A DNA stretch of 64,000 bases, taken from Paenibacillus tyrphae. GTDB taxonomy: Bacteria > Bacillota > Bacilli > Paenibacillales > NBRC-103111. Positions 1-7,768 of the stretch are shown here, one piece after another. The position numbers and the translations under genes are program-made. The DNA lies in the NCBI RefSeq assembly GCF_027925525.1, contig NZ_BSDJ01000012.1, forward strand, positions 124,001-188,000, read 5' to 3'. The notes under the pieces were generated by a model. The model searched no databases, was not told the origin of the DNA, and worked only from the letters and a program-made list of their open reading frames with translations. Positions within the stretch are counted from its first letter, which is position 1. The number at the start of each line of letters is the position of its first letter.

Positions 1-135
1 GCCTTCCACCAAATCGGCCAGCACGCCGAGACCGGAGCCCAGGATCAGGCTGATTTCCGGCTTCTCCGGATATTTCCCGCGGATATATTCCGCGGCTTCC
101 TTAATGTTCTTCAACAGCGTCGTTTGATCGCTCAT
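1..135 (-). CDS. punA: Purine nucleoside phosphorylase, N-terminal part (cut by window edge)
   Basis: Only the first 45 codons are inside the window; the rest lies beyond base 1. The translation begins MSDQTTLLKNIKEAAEYI and reaches the glycine-rich LGSGLG segment, typical of the phosphate-binding N-terminus of trimeric purine nucleoside phosphorylases (nucleoside + phosphate to base + ribose-1-phosphate). The ATG at 133-135 is preceded by GGGAGGA. It follows deoB by about 30 bases on the same strand, so the two are probably cotranscribed. PNP makes ribose-1-phosphate and DeoB converts it to ribose-5-phosphate. The order xerD-deoB-punA matches B. subtilis. Confidence 0.88.
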   Translation of the reverse strand, partial: MSDQTTLLKNIKEAAEYIRGKYPEKPEISLILGSGLGVLADLVEG

Positions 136-166
136 TCGATTCGTCCTCCCCGGCAATATGTACTTG

Positions 167-1342
167 TTATTTCAATTCGTCCAAAAAGCTGGTGCCGTTG
201 CCTGTGCCCTTCACGCCGAAGTTTTCGGCAACCGTCGCGCCAAGATCCGAAAACGTGCTGCGGACTCCGACCGTCCCCGTCGTTTCGAACGCCGGGCTGT
301 ACATCAGAAGCGGCACATACTCGCGGGTGTGGTCCGTCCCGTGATGAATCGGATCGTTGCCGTGATCGGCAGTCAGAATCAACAGGTCGTCCTTGCCGAC
401 CCGTTCCATCAGCTTGGGCAGCCATTCGTCGAATTCGTTCAGCGCCATGGCGTACCCTTCCGGGTCACGACGATGCCCGTACAGCGAGTCGAAATCGACG
501 AGGTTCGTAAACAGCAGTCCTTGGAACGATTCTCCCATCGCGTCAATCGTCTTGTGAATCCCGTCGAGATTGCTTTTGGTAGGAAGCGCTTTGGTTACGC
601 CTTCGCCGTCAAAAATATCGTTGATCTTCCCGACGGCGATGCAATCGAGTCCCGCATCCTTCAGCTGGTTCATGACCGTCGGAGCGGGCGGCTTCACCGC
701 ATAATCGTGACGGTTCGGCGTGCGTTTGAACGCGCCAGGCGTTCCGACGTAAGGACGCGCAATGACGCGACCGACCGTATACGGATCTTCGAGCGTCAGC
801 TTGCGGGCAATCTCGCAGGCGCGGTACAGCTCCTCCAGCGGAATAATCTCTTCATGCGCCGCAAGCTGGAACACGCTGTCCGCCGAAGTGTAGACGATCC
901 AGGCCCCGGTCTTCATCTGTTCCTCGCCCAGCTCATCCAATATTTCCGTTCCAGAGGCCGGCTTGTTGCCAATGACCTTGCGCCCGGTTTCCTGCTCGAA
1001 ACGGGCGATCAGCTCCGGCGGGAAGCCGTCTGGAAATACATTGAAGGGAACGGTCACATTCAGACCCATAATTTCCCAATGTCCAGTCATCGTATCTTTG
1101 CCGACCGATACCTCGGCCATTTTGCCGTAATATGCGCCTGGGCGTTCAACCGGATCAACGCCCTGCAGCCCGGCGATATTTCCGAGGCCGAGCTGCTGCA
1201 TATGGGGCACGCGCAGCGACGGCACGCGCTCTGCGATGTGGCCGAGCGTATGGGCTCCGGTATCGTTAAAACGCGCGGCATCCGGCAGCTCGCCGATCCC
1301 CACGCTATCCAGCACAATCAAGCATACTCGTTTAAATTTCAT
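167..1342 (-). CDS. deoB: Phosphopentomutase DeoB
   Basis: Interconverts ribose-1-phosphate (or deoxyribose-1-phosphate) and the 5-phosphate in nucleoside salvage; cytoplasmic. The 391-residue length is normal for the family. Alkaline-phosphatase-superfamily metal motifs are visible: an N-terminal [13 protein letters not shown], a VGKINDIF segment near residue 220, and the C-terminal TADHGNDP...[11 protein letters not shown] metal site. The ATG is preceded by GAGGAGGG. Directly upstream lies an unusual hairpin and a tandem 39-nt repeat array (1359-1547). The gene sits between xerD and punA as in B. subtilis (drm). Confidence 0.97.
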   Translation of the reverse strand: MKFKRVCLIVLDSVGIGELPDAARFNDTGAHTLGHIAERVPSLRVPHMQQLGLGNIAGLQGVDPVERPGAYYGKMAEVSVGKDTMTGHWEIMGLNVTVPFNVFPDGFPPELIARFEQETGRKVIGNKPASGTEILDELGEEQMKTGAWIVYTSADSVFQLAAHEEIIPLEELYRACEIARKLTLEDPYTVGRVIARPYVGTPGAFKRTPNRHDYAVKPPAPTVMNQLKDAGLDCIAVGKINDIFDGEGVTKALPTKSNLDGIHKTIDAMGESFQGLLFTNLVDFDSLYGHRRDPEGYAMALNEFDEWLPKLMERVGKDDLLILTADHGNDPIHHGTDHTREYVPLLMYSPAFETTGTVGVRSTFSDLGATVAENFGVKGTGNGTSFLDELK

Positions 1343-1358
1343 GGATGTCCCTCCTCAG

Positions 1359-1377
1359 AGTATTGCGAAGCAATACT
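1359..1377 (-). promoter_or_regulatory. Hairpin immediately upstream of the deoB SD
   Basis: On the minus strand AGTATTGC-TTC-GCAATACT forms a perfect 8-bp stem with a 3-nt loop. It ends 3 nt before the deoB SD (AGGAGGG). A stem with different sequence but the same layout precedes fur (4781-4802), so the pairing appears conserved while the bases change. Whether it acts on translation, RNA stability or nothing is not known. Confidence 0.55.
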
Positions 1378-1547
1378 TTCTTCGTAAGCACAGGCTTGGG
1401 TTTGCGCAGCAATGCCATCTTCGTAAGCACAGGCTTGGCATTGCGCAGCAATGCTTTCTTCGTAAGCGCCGATTCGGGCAGTGCGCGGCAACGCTACAGC
1501 GAAAGCGTAAACTTGAGCATGGTGAGGCAATGCCATCCTCACAGGCC
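1362..1547. repeat. Degenerate tandem repeat, 39-nt period, about 4.7 copies
   Basis: This fills most of the 315-base gap between deoB and xerD. Units start near 1362, 1401, 1440, 1479 and 1518 (the last is partial). The first three are close copies, with core GCGCAGCAATGC followed by TTCGTAAGCACAGGCTTGG; the last two are decayed. Units 1 and 3 contain inverted arms around the TTGC/GCAA core. Because the period is a multiple of three, the minus strand stays open through the array and encodes a repeated ACAYEESIAAQ-like peptide. I found no SD or family support for it as a protein. The rest of the gap, to 1657, shows nothing recognisable. Confidence 0.8.
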
Positions 1548-1657
1548 GTTTTTTCGACAAGCCTACCATTATTATCGCAAATGCGGACATGGTTTGCAAA
1601 AGCCGCAATACGAAAAACCCGGTCTCTCAGGCGCAGAGGAACGGGCTCGCCGGAAGA

Positions 1658-2554
1658 CTATTCGATTTTGGCCCGGGGATGGGTCCGATCATAAACCTCT
1701 TTCATTTTGCTCCGGGTGACTTGCGTATAGATCTGCGTCGTCGAGATGTCCGCATGACCGAGCATTTCCTGCACGGACCGGAGGTCGGCTCCGTTCTCCA
1801 GCAGGTGCGCGGCAAACGAGTGCCGGAGCGTGTGCGGGGTGATTTCCATCCGAATGTCGGATTCCGCAGCGTAACGTTTAATGATTTTCCAGAAGCCTTG
1901 ACGCGTCATCCGGGTCCCCAAATGGCTGACAAACAGCGCCTCCTCGGCTTTGGACGGCTTGAGCAATTTCGGACGCATCGTTTGGATGTAGGCCTCCACG
2001 TACTCCGAAGCGATTCTCCCGAGCGGGACGATCCGTTCTTTGCCTTTGCCGACACAACGGATAAAGCCCATACTCGGATTGACGCTGTCCACGTCAAGCG
2101 AGATGAGCTCCGATACCCGGATTCCCGTCGCGTACAGCACCTCCAGCATCGCCTTATCCCGCATCCCGTTGGGCGTCGTCGTTAGGGGGGCTTGGAGCAG
2201 CTTGCCCACCTCTTGAACCGACAACACCTTCGGAATCCGTTTCTCGAGTCTCGGCGTCTCCATGTGCAGCGACGGATCGCTGTCCAGCAGACGCTCCTTC
2301 ACGAGGAATTGGTAAAAGGCGCGGATGGAAACCATACTTCGGGAAAGCGTGGCCGTAGCCCTCCCCCGCTGCTTCAGGTCCAGCATATAGCCGGAAATGT
2401 TCAGCTTCCCGCTGTCACTCAGCGATGAGATGCCGGAGCTTTCCAAATAATCTATATACTGAGACAAATCGCGTCGGTACGAGTCCAGCGTATTCTGAGC
2501 AAGGCCCCGATCCTCCGCCAAAAAACGGATAAACGAGTTAAGTTCCTGTTTCAT
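1658..2554 (-). CDS. xerD: Site-specific tyrosine recombinase XerD
   Basis: Chromosome-dimer resolution recombinase acting with XerC at dif. The 298 residues counted from the chosen ATG carry an N-terminal SAM-like core-binding domain (about 1-85) and a C-terminal catalytic domain. All catalytic residues are visible: R146 (ATGIRVSEL), K170 (GKGKER), H241 and R244 (HTLRHSFAAH), H267 (LGHADI) and the nucleophile Y276 (TTQIYTQV). An in-frame start 10 codons upstream (2584) is possible, but AAGGGGA lies 11 bases before the chosen ATG and MKQELNSFIRFL is the usual family start. Neighbours yqzK and deoB match B. subtilis (ripX). Confidence 0.96.
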   Translation of the reverse strand: MKQELNSFIRFLAEDRGLAQNTLDSYRRDLSQYIDYLESSGISSLSDSGKLNISGYMLDLKQRGRATATLSRSMVSIRAFYQFLVKERLLDSDPSLHMETPRLEKRIPKVLSVQEVGKLLQAPLTTTPNGMRDKAMLEVLYATGIRVSELISLDVDSVNPSMGFIRCVGKGKERIVPLGRIASEYVEAYIQTMRPKLLKPSKAEEALFVSHLGTRMTRQGFWKIIKRYAAESDIRMEITPHTLRHSFAAHLLENGADLRSVQEMLGHADISTTQIYTQVTRSKMKEVYDRTHPRAKIE

Positions 2555-2645
2555 GCGCAATTGATCCCCTTTTATGTCTTGCATCGGCGCTTTTAAAATA
2601 ATTCCACATAAAGGATCAATATTCCTTCCGAATCCGGAAGCTTTT

Positions 2646-2891
2646 TTATTCGCCGATTCGGTAAAAAAGCTTCAGCCGTTCGCTCATCGTGATCTTGTCC
2701 GAAGCCGCGGCCACCCGGTCGTTCTGGAACGCTTTGACGGCGCGGCCTGCAGGCTCCTTGTACTTCGGCTCCGGTTCCAGCCATCGCGTAACGGCGAGCA
2801 GCATATGATAAAGCGCGAACGTAAACACCACGAACAAGAGCGCGAAGCGAAAGCGGCCGAGCCATTTTCGCACTCGAACATGAACAATCAC
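2646..2891 (-). CDS. yqzK: YqzK-like DUF4227 membrane protein
   Basis: Small protein of 81 residues with one predicted membrane segment (about 12-33, FRFALLFVVFTFALYHMLLAV) and a charged tail. The start is a GTG preceded by GGAGGAGGGGG. Size and position between fur/ald and xerD match the uncharacterised yqzK of B. subtilis (DUF4227). No function is known. The 165-base gap upstream contains a GC-rich inverted repeat (CCGGC/GCCGG) without a T run. Confidence 0.8.
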   Translation of the reverse strand: MIVHVRVRKWLGRFRFALLFVVFTFALYHMLLAVTRWLEPEPKYKEPAGRAVKAFQNDRVAAASDKITMSERLKLFYRIGE

Positions 2892-3056
2892 GGCTTGTCC
2901 CCCTCCTCCCCTGCCCCCTGCCGCCGGCTTGGCGCCGGACTGCGGGGGTTCAGACAGGTTCTAAGAGTACACTATGACCGGACCGGCCAAATTATGCGTA
3001 TTCGAACGAAGGACGGGACGGACGAAATGTACCGCCGGCATGCGCCGCTGCCTTAA

Positions 3057-4181
3057 TCAACTGATCGGCAGCAGCGAATCCAGGCCCGCATAAGGCAGAC
3101 CGACGGCTTCGGCTACCGCGGGATACGTGACGTGGCCCTGATAGGTGTTCACGCCGAGCTTCAGCGGCGGATTGCCGTAGAGCGCACGGGTGACCCCTTT
3201 GCCGGCCAATTCGAGGGCGTAGCCGATGGTCACGTTCGTGAGCGCCAGCGTAGAGGTCCGCGGTACGGCTCCCGGCATGTTGGCGACCGCATAATGAAGG
3301 ACGCCGTACTTCTCGTACGTCGGCGCGCTGTGCGTCGTCACGCGATCCACCGTCGCAATCGATCCGCCCTGATCGACGGCCACATCCACGATCACGGCCC
3401 CGGGCTTCATCTGCCGCACCATGTCTTCGCTGACGAGCTTCGGCGCTTTCGCTCCGGGAATAAGGACGGCCCCGATCAGCAGATCCGCCTTTTGTACCGC
3501 ATTGGCAATGTTGTAGGGATTGGACATCAACGTACGGATGCGGCCGTGGAACACGTCGTCCAAATACCGGAGCCGTTCCGCGCTGCGTTCGATGACTACG
3601 ACGTTGGCGCCGAGTCCGAGCGCCATTTTCGCGGCGTTGGTTCCGACGATGCCTCCGCCCAAAATGATTACGTCCGCCGGAGGCACGCCGGGTACGCCAC
3701 CGAGCAGAATGCCGCGCCCGCCATAATTTTTTTCCAGAAACTGTGCACCGACCTGAACGGACATGCGTCCGGCCACTTCGCTCATTGGAGTAAGCAGCGG
3801 CAGTCCCCCGCTCGGAAGCTGAATCGTTTCATACGCGATGGCGGTTACTTTATGCTGCACCAGCGCCTCGGTCAGCTTCGGCTCGGCCGCCAAATGGAGG
3901 TAGGTAAACAACGTCAGCCCTTCGCGGAAATAGCCGAATTCTGCAGGAAGCGGCTCCTTCACCTTCATAATCATCTCGGCCCTGCCCCAAACCTCGGCAG
4001 CCGTAGGAAGCAGCTCGGCGCCTTCCTTGGCATACTCGTCGTCGGAAAACCCACTGCCCGCACCGGCCCCCGCTTCCACAATAACGCTATGCCCGGCTTC
4101 TCTCAGGACCGCAGCGCCGCCGGGGGTTAAGGCAACGCGGTTTTCGTTGTTTTTGATTTCTTTCGGTATCCCAATGATCAT
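3057..4181 (-). CDS. ald: Alanine dehydrogenase
   Basis: NAD-dependent oxidative deamination of L-alanine to pyruvate and ammonia; in bacilli it supports growth on alanine and sporulation. The protein is 374 residues, normal length. It starts [20 protein letters not shown], the family signature. It has the catalytic Lys/His region ([18 protein letters not shown]) and a Rossmann [21 protein letters not shown] site. The start at 4181 is set by AGGAGG nine bases upstream. A longer frame reaching 4283 would run through the fur terminator and has no family support. In B. subtilis ald lies elsewhere, so this is a lineage-specific insertion between fur and yqzK. Confidence 0.96.
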   Translation of the reverse strand: MIIGIPKEIKNNENRVALTPGGAAVLREAGHSVIVEAGAGAGSGFSDDEYAKEGAELLPTAAEVWGRAEMIMKVKEPLPAEFGYFREGLTLFTYLHLAAEPKLTEALVQHKVTAIAYETIQLPSGGLPLLTPMSEVAGRMSVQVGAQFLEKNYGGRGILLGGVPGVPPADVIILGGGIVGTNAAKMALGLGANVVVIERSAERLRYLDDVFHGRIRTLMSNPYNIANAVQKADLLIGAVLIPGAKAPKLVSEDMVRQMKPGAVIVDVAVDQGGSIATVDRVTTHSAPTYEKYGVLHYAVANMPGAVPRTSTLALTNVTIGYALELAGKGVTRALYGNPPLKLGVNTYQGHVTYPAVAEAVGLPYAGLDSLLPIS

Positions 4182-4270
4182 CGCTTCATGCCTCCTGTTC
4201 CCATTTTTCAACCAAAGCGTATGATATGATATAGCGTTTGCCTTTTCGGTGCGAATATGTGGCAAAATGC

Positions 4271-4313
4271 AAAAAACCTTCATACTTGATCTAGCGTCAA
4301 GCCGAAGGTTTCG
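4271..4313 (-). terminator. Rho-independent terminator after fur
   Basis: Just beyond the fur stop, the minus strand reads AAACCTTC...CTTGA / TCAAG...GAAGGTTT followed by a T run. This long stem separates fur from ald. Confidence 0.85.
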
Positions 4314-4316
4314 TGT

Positions 4317-4766
4317 TTACGTTTTGTTCTTGTCGCGGCAGCGGTGGCAAATGCCCTGAAAATCGAGCCGGTGATCGAGCACCTGAAACCGGTATTCCCG
4401 CTCCAGTCGTTCTTCCAGCGCACCCAGCCAGTCTTCCATAATTTCGTCGACGGCACCGCACTGCACGCAGATGAGGTGATGATGATGGTGATGAGAGCTG
4501 TCGTTGCGCAAGTCGTAGCGGGCTACGCCATCGCCGAAATTCATTTTCTCGAGGACATGCAGCTCGCTGAGCAATTCCAACGTACGATAGACGGTGGCAA
4601 GGCCGATTTCTGGCGCTTTATCTTTGACGAGCATAAAAACGTCTTCCGCGCTCAGATGATCCTCTTCGTTCTCCAGCAAAACCCTGACGGTCGCTTCCCG
4701 TTGAGGCGTCAGCTTATAGCCTTGCGATTGCAGCTGTTGTTTGATTTTTTCGATGCGAGATTCCAT
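4317..4766 (-). CDS. fur: Ferric uptake regulator family protein Fur
   Basis: Metal-dependent repressor of 149 residues. It has an N-terminal winged helix (KLTPQREATVRVLL, then LATVYRTLELL recognition helix). Its C-terminal metal-binding dimerisation domain carries two CxxC pairs (CVQC and CHRC) for structural zinc. The metal-binding HHHH region is a run of six histidines followed by LICVQCG. The ATG at 4766 is preceded by GGGGGAG. The position between spoIIM and yqzK/xerD matches B. subtilis fur, which favours Fur over PerR or Zur. It has its own promoter and terminator and a 5' leader with a hairpin. Confidence 0.93.
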   Translation of the reverse strand: MESRIEKIKQQLQSQGYKLTPQREATVRVLLENEEDHLSAEDVFMLVKDKAPEIGLATVYRTLELLSELHVLEKMNFGDGVARYDLRNDSSHHHHHHLICVQCGAVDEIMEDWLGALEERLEREYRFQVLDHRLDFQGICHRCRDKNKT

Positions 4767-4780
4767 GCTTCTCCCCCACG

Positions 4781-4802
4781 GGTTTTGCACCGAAGCAAAA
4801 CC
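4781..4802 (-). promoter_or_regulatory. Hairpin in the fur 5' leader
   Basis: On the minus strand GGTTTTGC-TTCGGT-GCAAAACC forms a perfect 8-bp stem. It ends 3 nt before the fur SD (GGGGGAG), within the predicted transcript. The flanking GCTTACGAG resembles the GCTTACGAAG of the deoB array, so the two elements look related. Confidence 0.55.
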
Positions 4803-4835
4803 TTTCTCGTAAGCTTAAGCTTTCTTCATGCTTAC

Positions 4836-4865
4836 ATTATAGGAGGAGGACTTAGGGAAAGTCAA
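4836..4865 (-). promoter_or_regulatory. Sigma-A type promoter of fur
   Basis: The minus strand has TTGACT (4860-4865), an 18-base spacer and a perfect TATAAT (4836-4841). Transcription would start near 4829 and give a leader of about 63 nt. No clear Fur box was seen over it. Confidence 0.75.
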
Positions 4866-4870
4866 ACCTT

Positions 4871-5518
4871 TTAAGACCCGGACATCGTTACCAGCATAGG
4901 TGTTACCCATTTCATCATGGCTGGCGAGACATAAGCCTCGAATATCGCCACGCCAAGCAGCAGCGCCCCGGAGGCCAGAATGACGCCTGAAAATCGCATA
5001 AATGGCTCGTATAGAGCGCCTTTGCGGCTGATAAACCGGTTTTTGACCAGATGAATCGTGAAAGCCATAGCCGTGACGCTGCATACGAGCAGTAGAGGGA
5101 TGACCACCAGGTTCGGCGGCACAACCGAAACGAGCGCAAACAGCAGCCCTTTCCAGGATAAGGTGCCGACCAGATAACCGACGGTGAAGCCAACCAGCAC
5201 GCCTTTCAAAAAATCCAGAATAAGGATGAGCGGCAGCCCGATGACGGACAGGCCCAGCACCCAAATAATTAAAAACCATTTGATATGCATGGAAAACGAA
5301 TCCTTGAACGAACCCGTCACATCGCCTTCCAGGCCGCCTTGATGGACGGACGCAAAAAAGCTTCCCAAATACCGGCTCAGCTCCTGCTTCTGCTCCAGCG
5401 ACAGGGCGTTCACCATAACCGCACCAAAAACGACGCCCGTGACAAAGACGACGCCGACGAATAAATAGAACGACAAATGCTCCTTCATATACTGCTCCAG
5501 CGTACGGTTCCGCATCAT
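4871..5518 (-). CDS. spoIIM: Stage II sporulation protein M
   Basis: Integral membrane protein of 215 residues. With SpoIID and SpoIIP it drives septal peptidoglycan thinning and engulfment in the mother cell. About five hydrophobic segments are visible (roughly 14-38, 81-105, 108-130, 132-158 and 178-200). The start MMRNRTLEQYMKEH has AAGGGGGG about 10 bases upstream; the second ATG (5515) is an alternative. The surrounding frame is open for another 150 codons upstream, but that part is antiparallel to the EndoQ gene and lacks SpoIIM similarity. Position next to fur matches B. subtilis. Confidence 0.94.
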   Translation of the reverse strand: MMRNRTLEQYMKEHLSFYLFVGVVFVTGVVFGAVMVNALSLEQKQELSRYLGSFFASVHQGGLEGDVTGSFKDSFSMHIKWFLIIWVLGLSVIGLPLILILDFLKGVLVGFTVGYLVGTLSWKGLLFALVSVVPPNLVVIPLLLVCSVTAMAFTIHLVKNRFISRKGALYEPFMRFSGVILASGALLLGVAIFEAYVSPAMMKWVTPMLVTMSGS

Positions 5519-5595
5519 GCCGGTGCGCCCCCCTTGTCCGAATAGTACAGAATATGAGGGGGCGCACAGGTTTATGACTCCGTCCGATGATCGCG

Positions 5596-6786
5596 TTATT
5601 CTTGCCGTGCGGACACTTTGCCGTATTTGCCGCCGCCGCCCGTATCGAGCCGCAGCGTGCCCGCGCGTGCTTCCATAATATAGCCGGCTATCGTTTCGCC
5701 CGCCGCATCCGCGAGCTCTTCGAACGATACGCGGTGCAGCAGGTTCATTTCGGAGCCGAACCGCTCGATGAGACGGTTGAATGTTTTCGGCCCGAGGCCC
5801 GGAATGTACTCCAGCGGCACTTGGTAACAATAAGGCGGTCGGTCCGGGGAAACCCGAGGCTCCTCCCGGTCCGCAAGGCTCAAAATCCGGTCCATGACGC
5901 CGCGGACAATCCGCAGGCTGCCGCAGTACAAGCAGCGCTCCACCGCTGTCTGGCCTTGCTCGTCGAGTATCGAGCTGCAATCGCCGCAGTACGTGCGGTG
6001 GTATTTGCCGAGCCGCGGATTGAGTCCGTAGTTGGCAAGCACGCGGCGTCCGTCCTTCTGTGACAAAGCCTTCCGCAGCTCCTCGAACGTCGGCGCCTCA
6101 AGCGCCAGCTTATTGTATTCGCGCCCGATCTTCGGGAGCGAATGGGCATCGGAGTTGGTCAGAAACGTATAGCGGTCCAGCTCGCTGATATACCCGGCCA
6201 TGACGGTGTCGGCGCTGAGACCGAGCTCTACGGCCGCAATTCCGTCCAAGTTGAGCAGATGCTCCATCCGCGTCGAGCAGCTCCCGTAGACGCTTTTATG
6301 CGGCGTGAAGATATGTGCGGGAATCAGAATGCCTCCGCGTGCAATCACCTCCCGCTGAAGCTCCCGGGCCGTGACATAGATGCGCTGCGAGCTGAGCTGC
6401 ACATTTTTCATATGCTTGCGCAGCCACTCCGTGAAGCTCTGCATGTCGCCAAGCTTGGGCAAATATGCGAGCAAATGGGCCGTTCCCAAGCCGGGGTCGC
6501 GCACCTCAATCTCGCAGCCCAGCAGGACGGTCGTCCGGTGGAAGCGTATGCCTCCGCCTTCCAGTTCTTCCATCTCGCCCGTTTCCAAATAATGCAGCAT
6601 TTCCCGCTGCACGCCTGGGGAATGGCAGTCGATGATGCCGATCATGTCGATCCCTTTGCGCTCTGACGCTTCCTGCGCGATGTTGTAGAACGTCAGGTTG
6701 TTCGCGGCGCTGATTTTGACCGCTTCGCCCGCTTCCGTTCTCCCGATGTGGATATGCAGGTCGGCGTAGTACGCGTTCGTGCTCAT
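5596..6786 (-). CDS. EndoQ-like PHP-domain DNA repair endonuclease (YqxK-like)
   Basis: The 396-residue protein has an N-terminal PHP metal-hydrolase domain (YADLHIHIGRTEAG near residue 7, IIDCHSPG near 51, IPAHIFTPH near 155, NSDAHSLPKIGREYN near 211). A Zn-ribbon-like CGDC...CLYCG follows (about 269-292). Next is a helix-hairpin-helix (EYIPGLGPKTFNRLIERFG) near 340. This layout is that of endonuclease Q, which nicks DNA 5' of deaminated bases in archaea and some bacilli. The start codon overlaps the nudF stop as ATGA. Activity on deaminated DNA is inferred from the family. Confidence 0.85.
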   Translation of the reverse strand: MSTNAYYADLHIHIGRTEAGEAVKISAANNLTFYNIAQEASERKGIDMIGIIDCHSPGVQREMLHYLETGEMEELEGGGIRFHRTTVLLGCEIEVRDPGLGTAHLLAYLPKLGDMQSFTEWLRKHMKNVQLSSQRIYVTARELQREVIARGGILIPAHIFTPHKSVYGSCSTRMEHLLNLDGIAAVELGLSADTVMAGYISELDRYTFLTNSDAHSLPKIGREYNKLALEAPTFEELRKALSQKDGRRVLANYGLNPRLGKYHRTYCGDCSSILDEQGQTAVERCLYCGSLRIVRGVMDRILSLADREEPRVSPDRPPYCYQVPLEYIPGLGPKTFNRLIERFGSEMNLLHRVSFEELADAAGETIAGYIMEARAGTLRLDTGGGGKYGKVSARQE

Positions 6787-7352
6787 GTCGGGAACGAGCC
6801 GGTAAGCTTGTACAGCTGCCAGGCGTAAACGGCCATGATTGTTTTGGCGTCGCTGATCCGCTGCTCCCGGATATACGCTTGCGCCTGTTCCAGCGTAAGC
6901 TCTTCGATTTCGAGGAACTCGTCCTCGTCAGGGTTGGCTTGCCCCTTCACCAACTGCTCGGCGGCATACAGATGAAGAATTTCGTCGGCGAAGCCGGGTG
7001 ATGTATAGAAAGAGCTGATATGGCGGATCGAGCCCGCGGTATAGCCGGTTTCCTCCTCCAGCTCGCGCTTGGCGGCATCCAGCGGATTCTCGCCGGCGTC
7101 CAGCTTCCCTGCCGGAATTTCCACTTGGCTTTTTTCCAGCGGCTTGCGGTATTGCTCGACGACAATCATCCGGTCATCCGGGGTAAGGGCCAGAACCGCG
7201 ACCGCACCGGGATGCTTGACGATCTCGCGCGTCGCTTCCGCGCCATTCGGCAGCTTTACGGTGTCCACTTGCAAGGAAATGATTTTACCCTGAAAAATCG
7301 GCTGGGTGGAGACGGTCACTTCTTCGAATTTTTTATGCGTCTTATGCGGCAT
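6783..7352 (-). CDS. nudF: ADP-ribose pyrophosphatase NudF (Nudix)
   Basis: Hydrolyses ADP-ribose to AMP and ribose-5-phosphate. The 189-residue protein has the full Nudix box GKLDAGENPLDAAKRELEEETGY (quoted span split: GKLDAGENP, then REL-EEE-TG). The preceding EQYRKPLEKSQVEIPAG is typical of NudF. The start at 7352 follows GAGAGGAA; in-frame codons back to 7448 lack an SD. It overlaps the following EndoQ-like gene by 4 bases. Bacillus nudF has the same neighbours, including mciZ on the other side. Confidence 0.93.
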   Translation of the reverse strand: MPHKTHKKFEEVTVSTQPIFQGKIISLQVDTVKLPNGAEATREIVKHPGAVAVLALTPDDRMIVVEQYRKPLEKSQVEIPAGKLDAGENPLDAAKRELEEETGYTAGSIRHISSFYTSPGFADEILHLYAAEQLVKGQANPDEDEFLEIEELTLEQAQAYIREQRISDAKTIMAVYAWQLYKLTGSFPT

Positions 7353-7510
7353 GGAAGATTCCTCTCTTCTCTTTACGGGTATTGTAACATTAAGACCAAA
7401 GCTCATTATATCATATCCGGCGGCCGAAAGCCGACCGCAGCAGGACATAATCGTGTCGTCTCCCGCATAAGGTGGATTATATAAACCTATCGAAGCAGGA
7501 GGGGTACTCT

Positions 7511-7768
7511 ATGAAAACGTATGTCAATGCAGGACAGCTTCGTCTGGTAGGTAAAGGCTGGGAAATCCGCAACTATTTGAAAATGGCGCTGGACCGCGTC
7601 TCGCCCGATGTGCCGCTTGCGGTTTTTCTGGACGGGACGCAGACCGGAAGTGCAGCTACGGCTTATCCGGCCCCTCGTTCCGAAGGAGCCGGTACGCCGC
7701 TCCTGCCGCCGTACAAACGGCCGCAAAAAACGCCGGATCGTCCGGCAAGGCTCGCCCCATGGAAGTAA
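7511..7768 (+). CDS. mciZ: MciZ-like inhibitor of FtsZ, C-terminally extended
   Basis: An 85-residue protein; ATG preceded by GCAGGAGGGG. Residues 10-24 (LRLVGKGWEIRNYLK) closely match the FtsZ-binding VGKAWEIRAKLK core of the 40-residue B. subtilis MciZ, a mother-cell peptide that blocks Z-ring formation in sporulation. As in B. subtilis, it lies beside nudF, here divergently. The residues after about 45 are Pro/Arg-rich and look unstructured. This tail overlaps the 3' end of the opposing DUF3866 gene by 113 bases. Sporulation sigma-factor control is expected from the family but no clear promoter was seen. Confidence 0.78.
   Translation: MKTYVNAGQLRLVGKGWEIRNYLKMALDRVSPDVPLAVFLDGTQTGSAATAYPAPRSEGAGTPLLPPYKRPQKTPDRPARLAPWK

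Noticed and set aside
158-1387. Long plus-strand frame opposite deoB
   Set aside because: It is the mirror of a well-supported enzyme gene, lacks an SD and family similarity; a GC-rich shadow.
1362-1547. CRISPR array
   Set aside because: Units are contiguous 39-mers without unique spacers, and there are no cas genes.
3057-4283. 34-codon N-terminal extension of ald
   Set aside because: It runs through the fur terminator; MIIGIPKE is the conserved start with a good SD.
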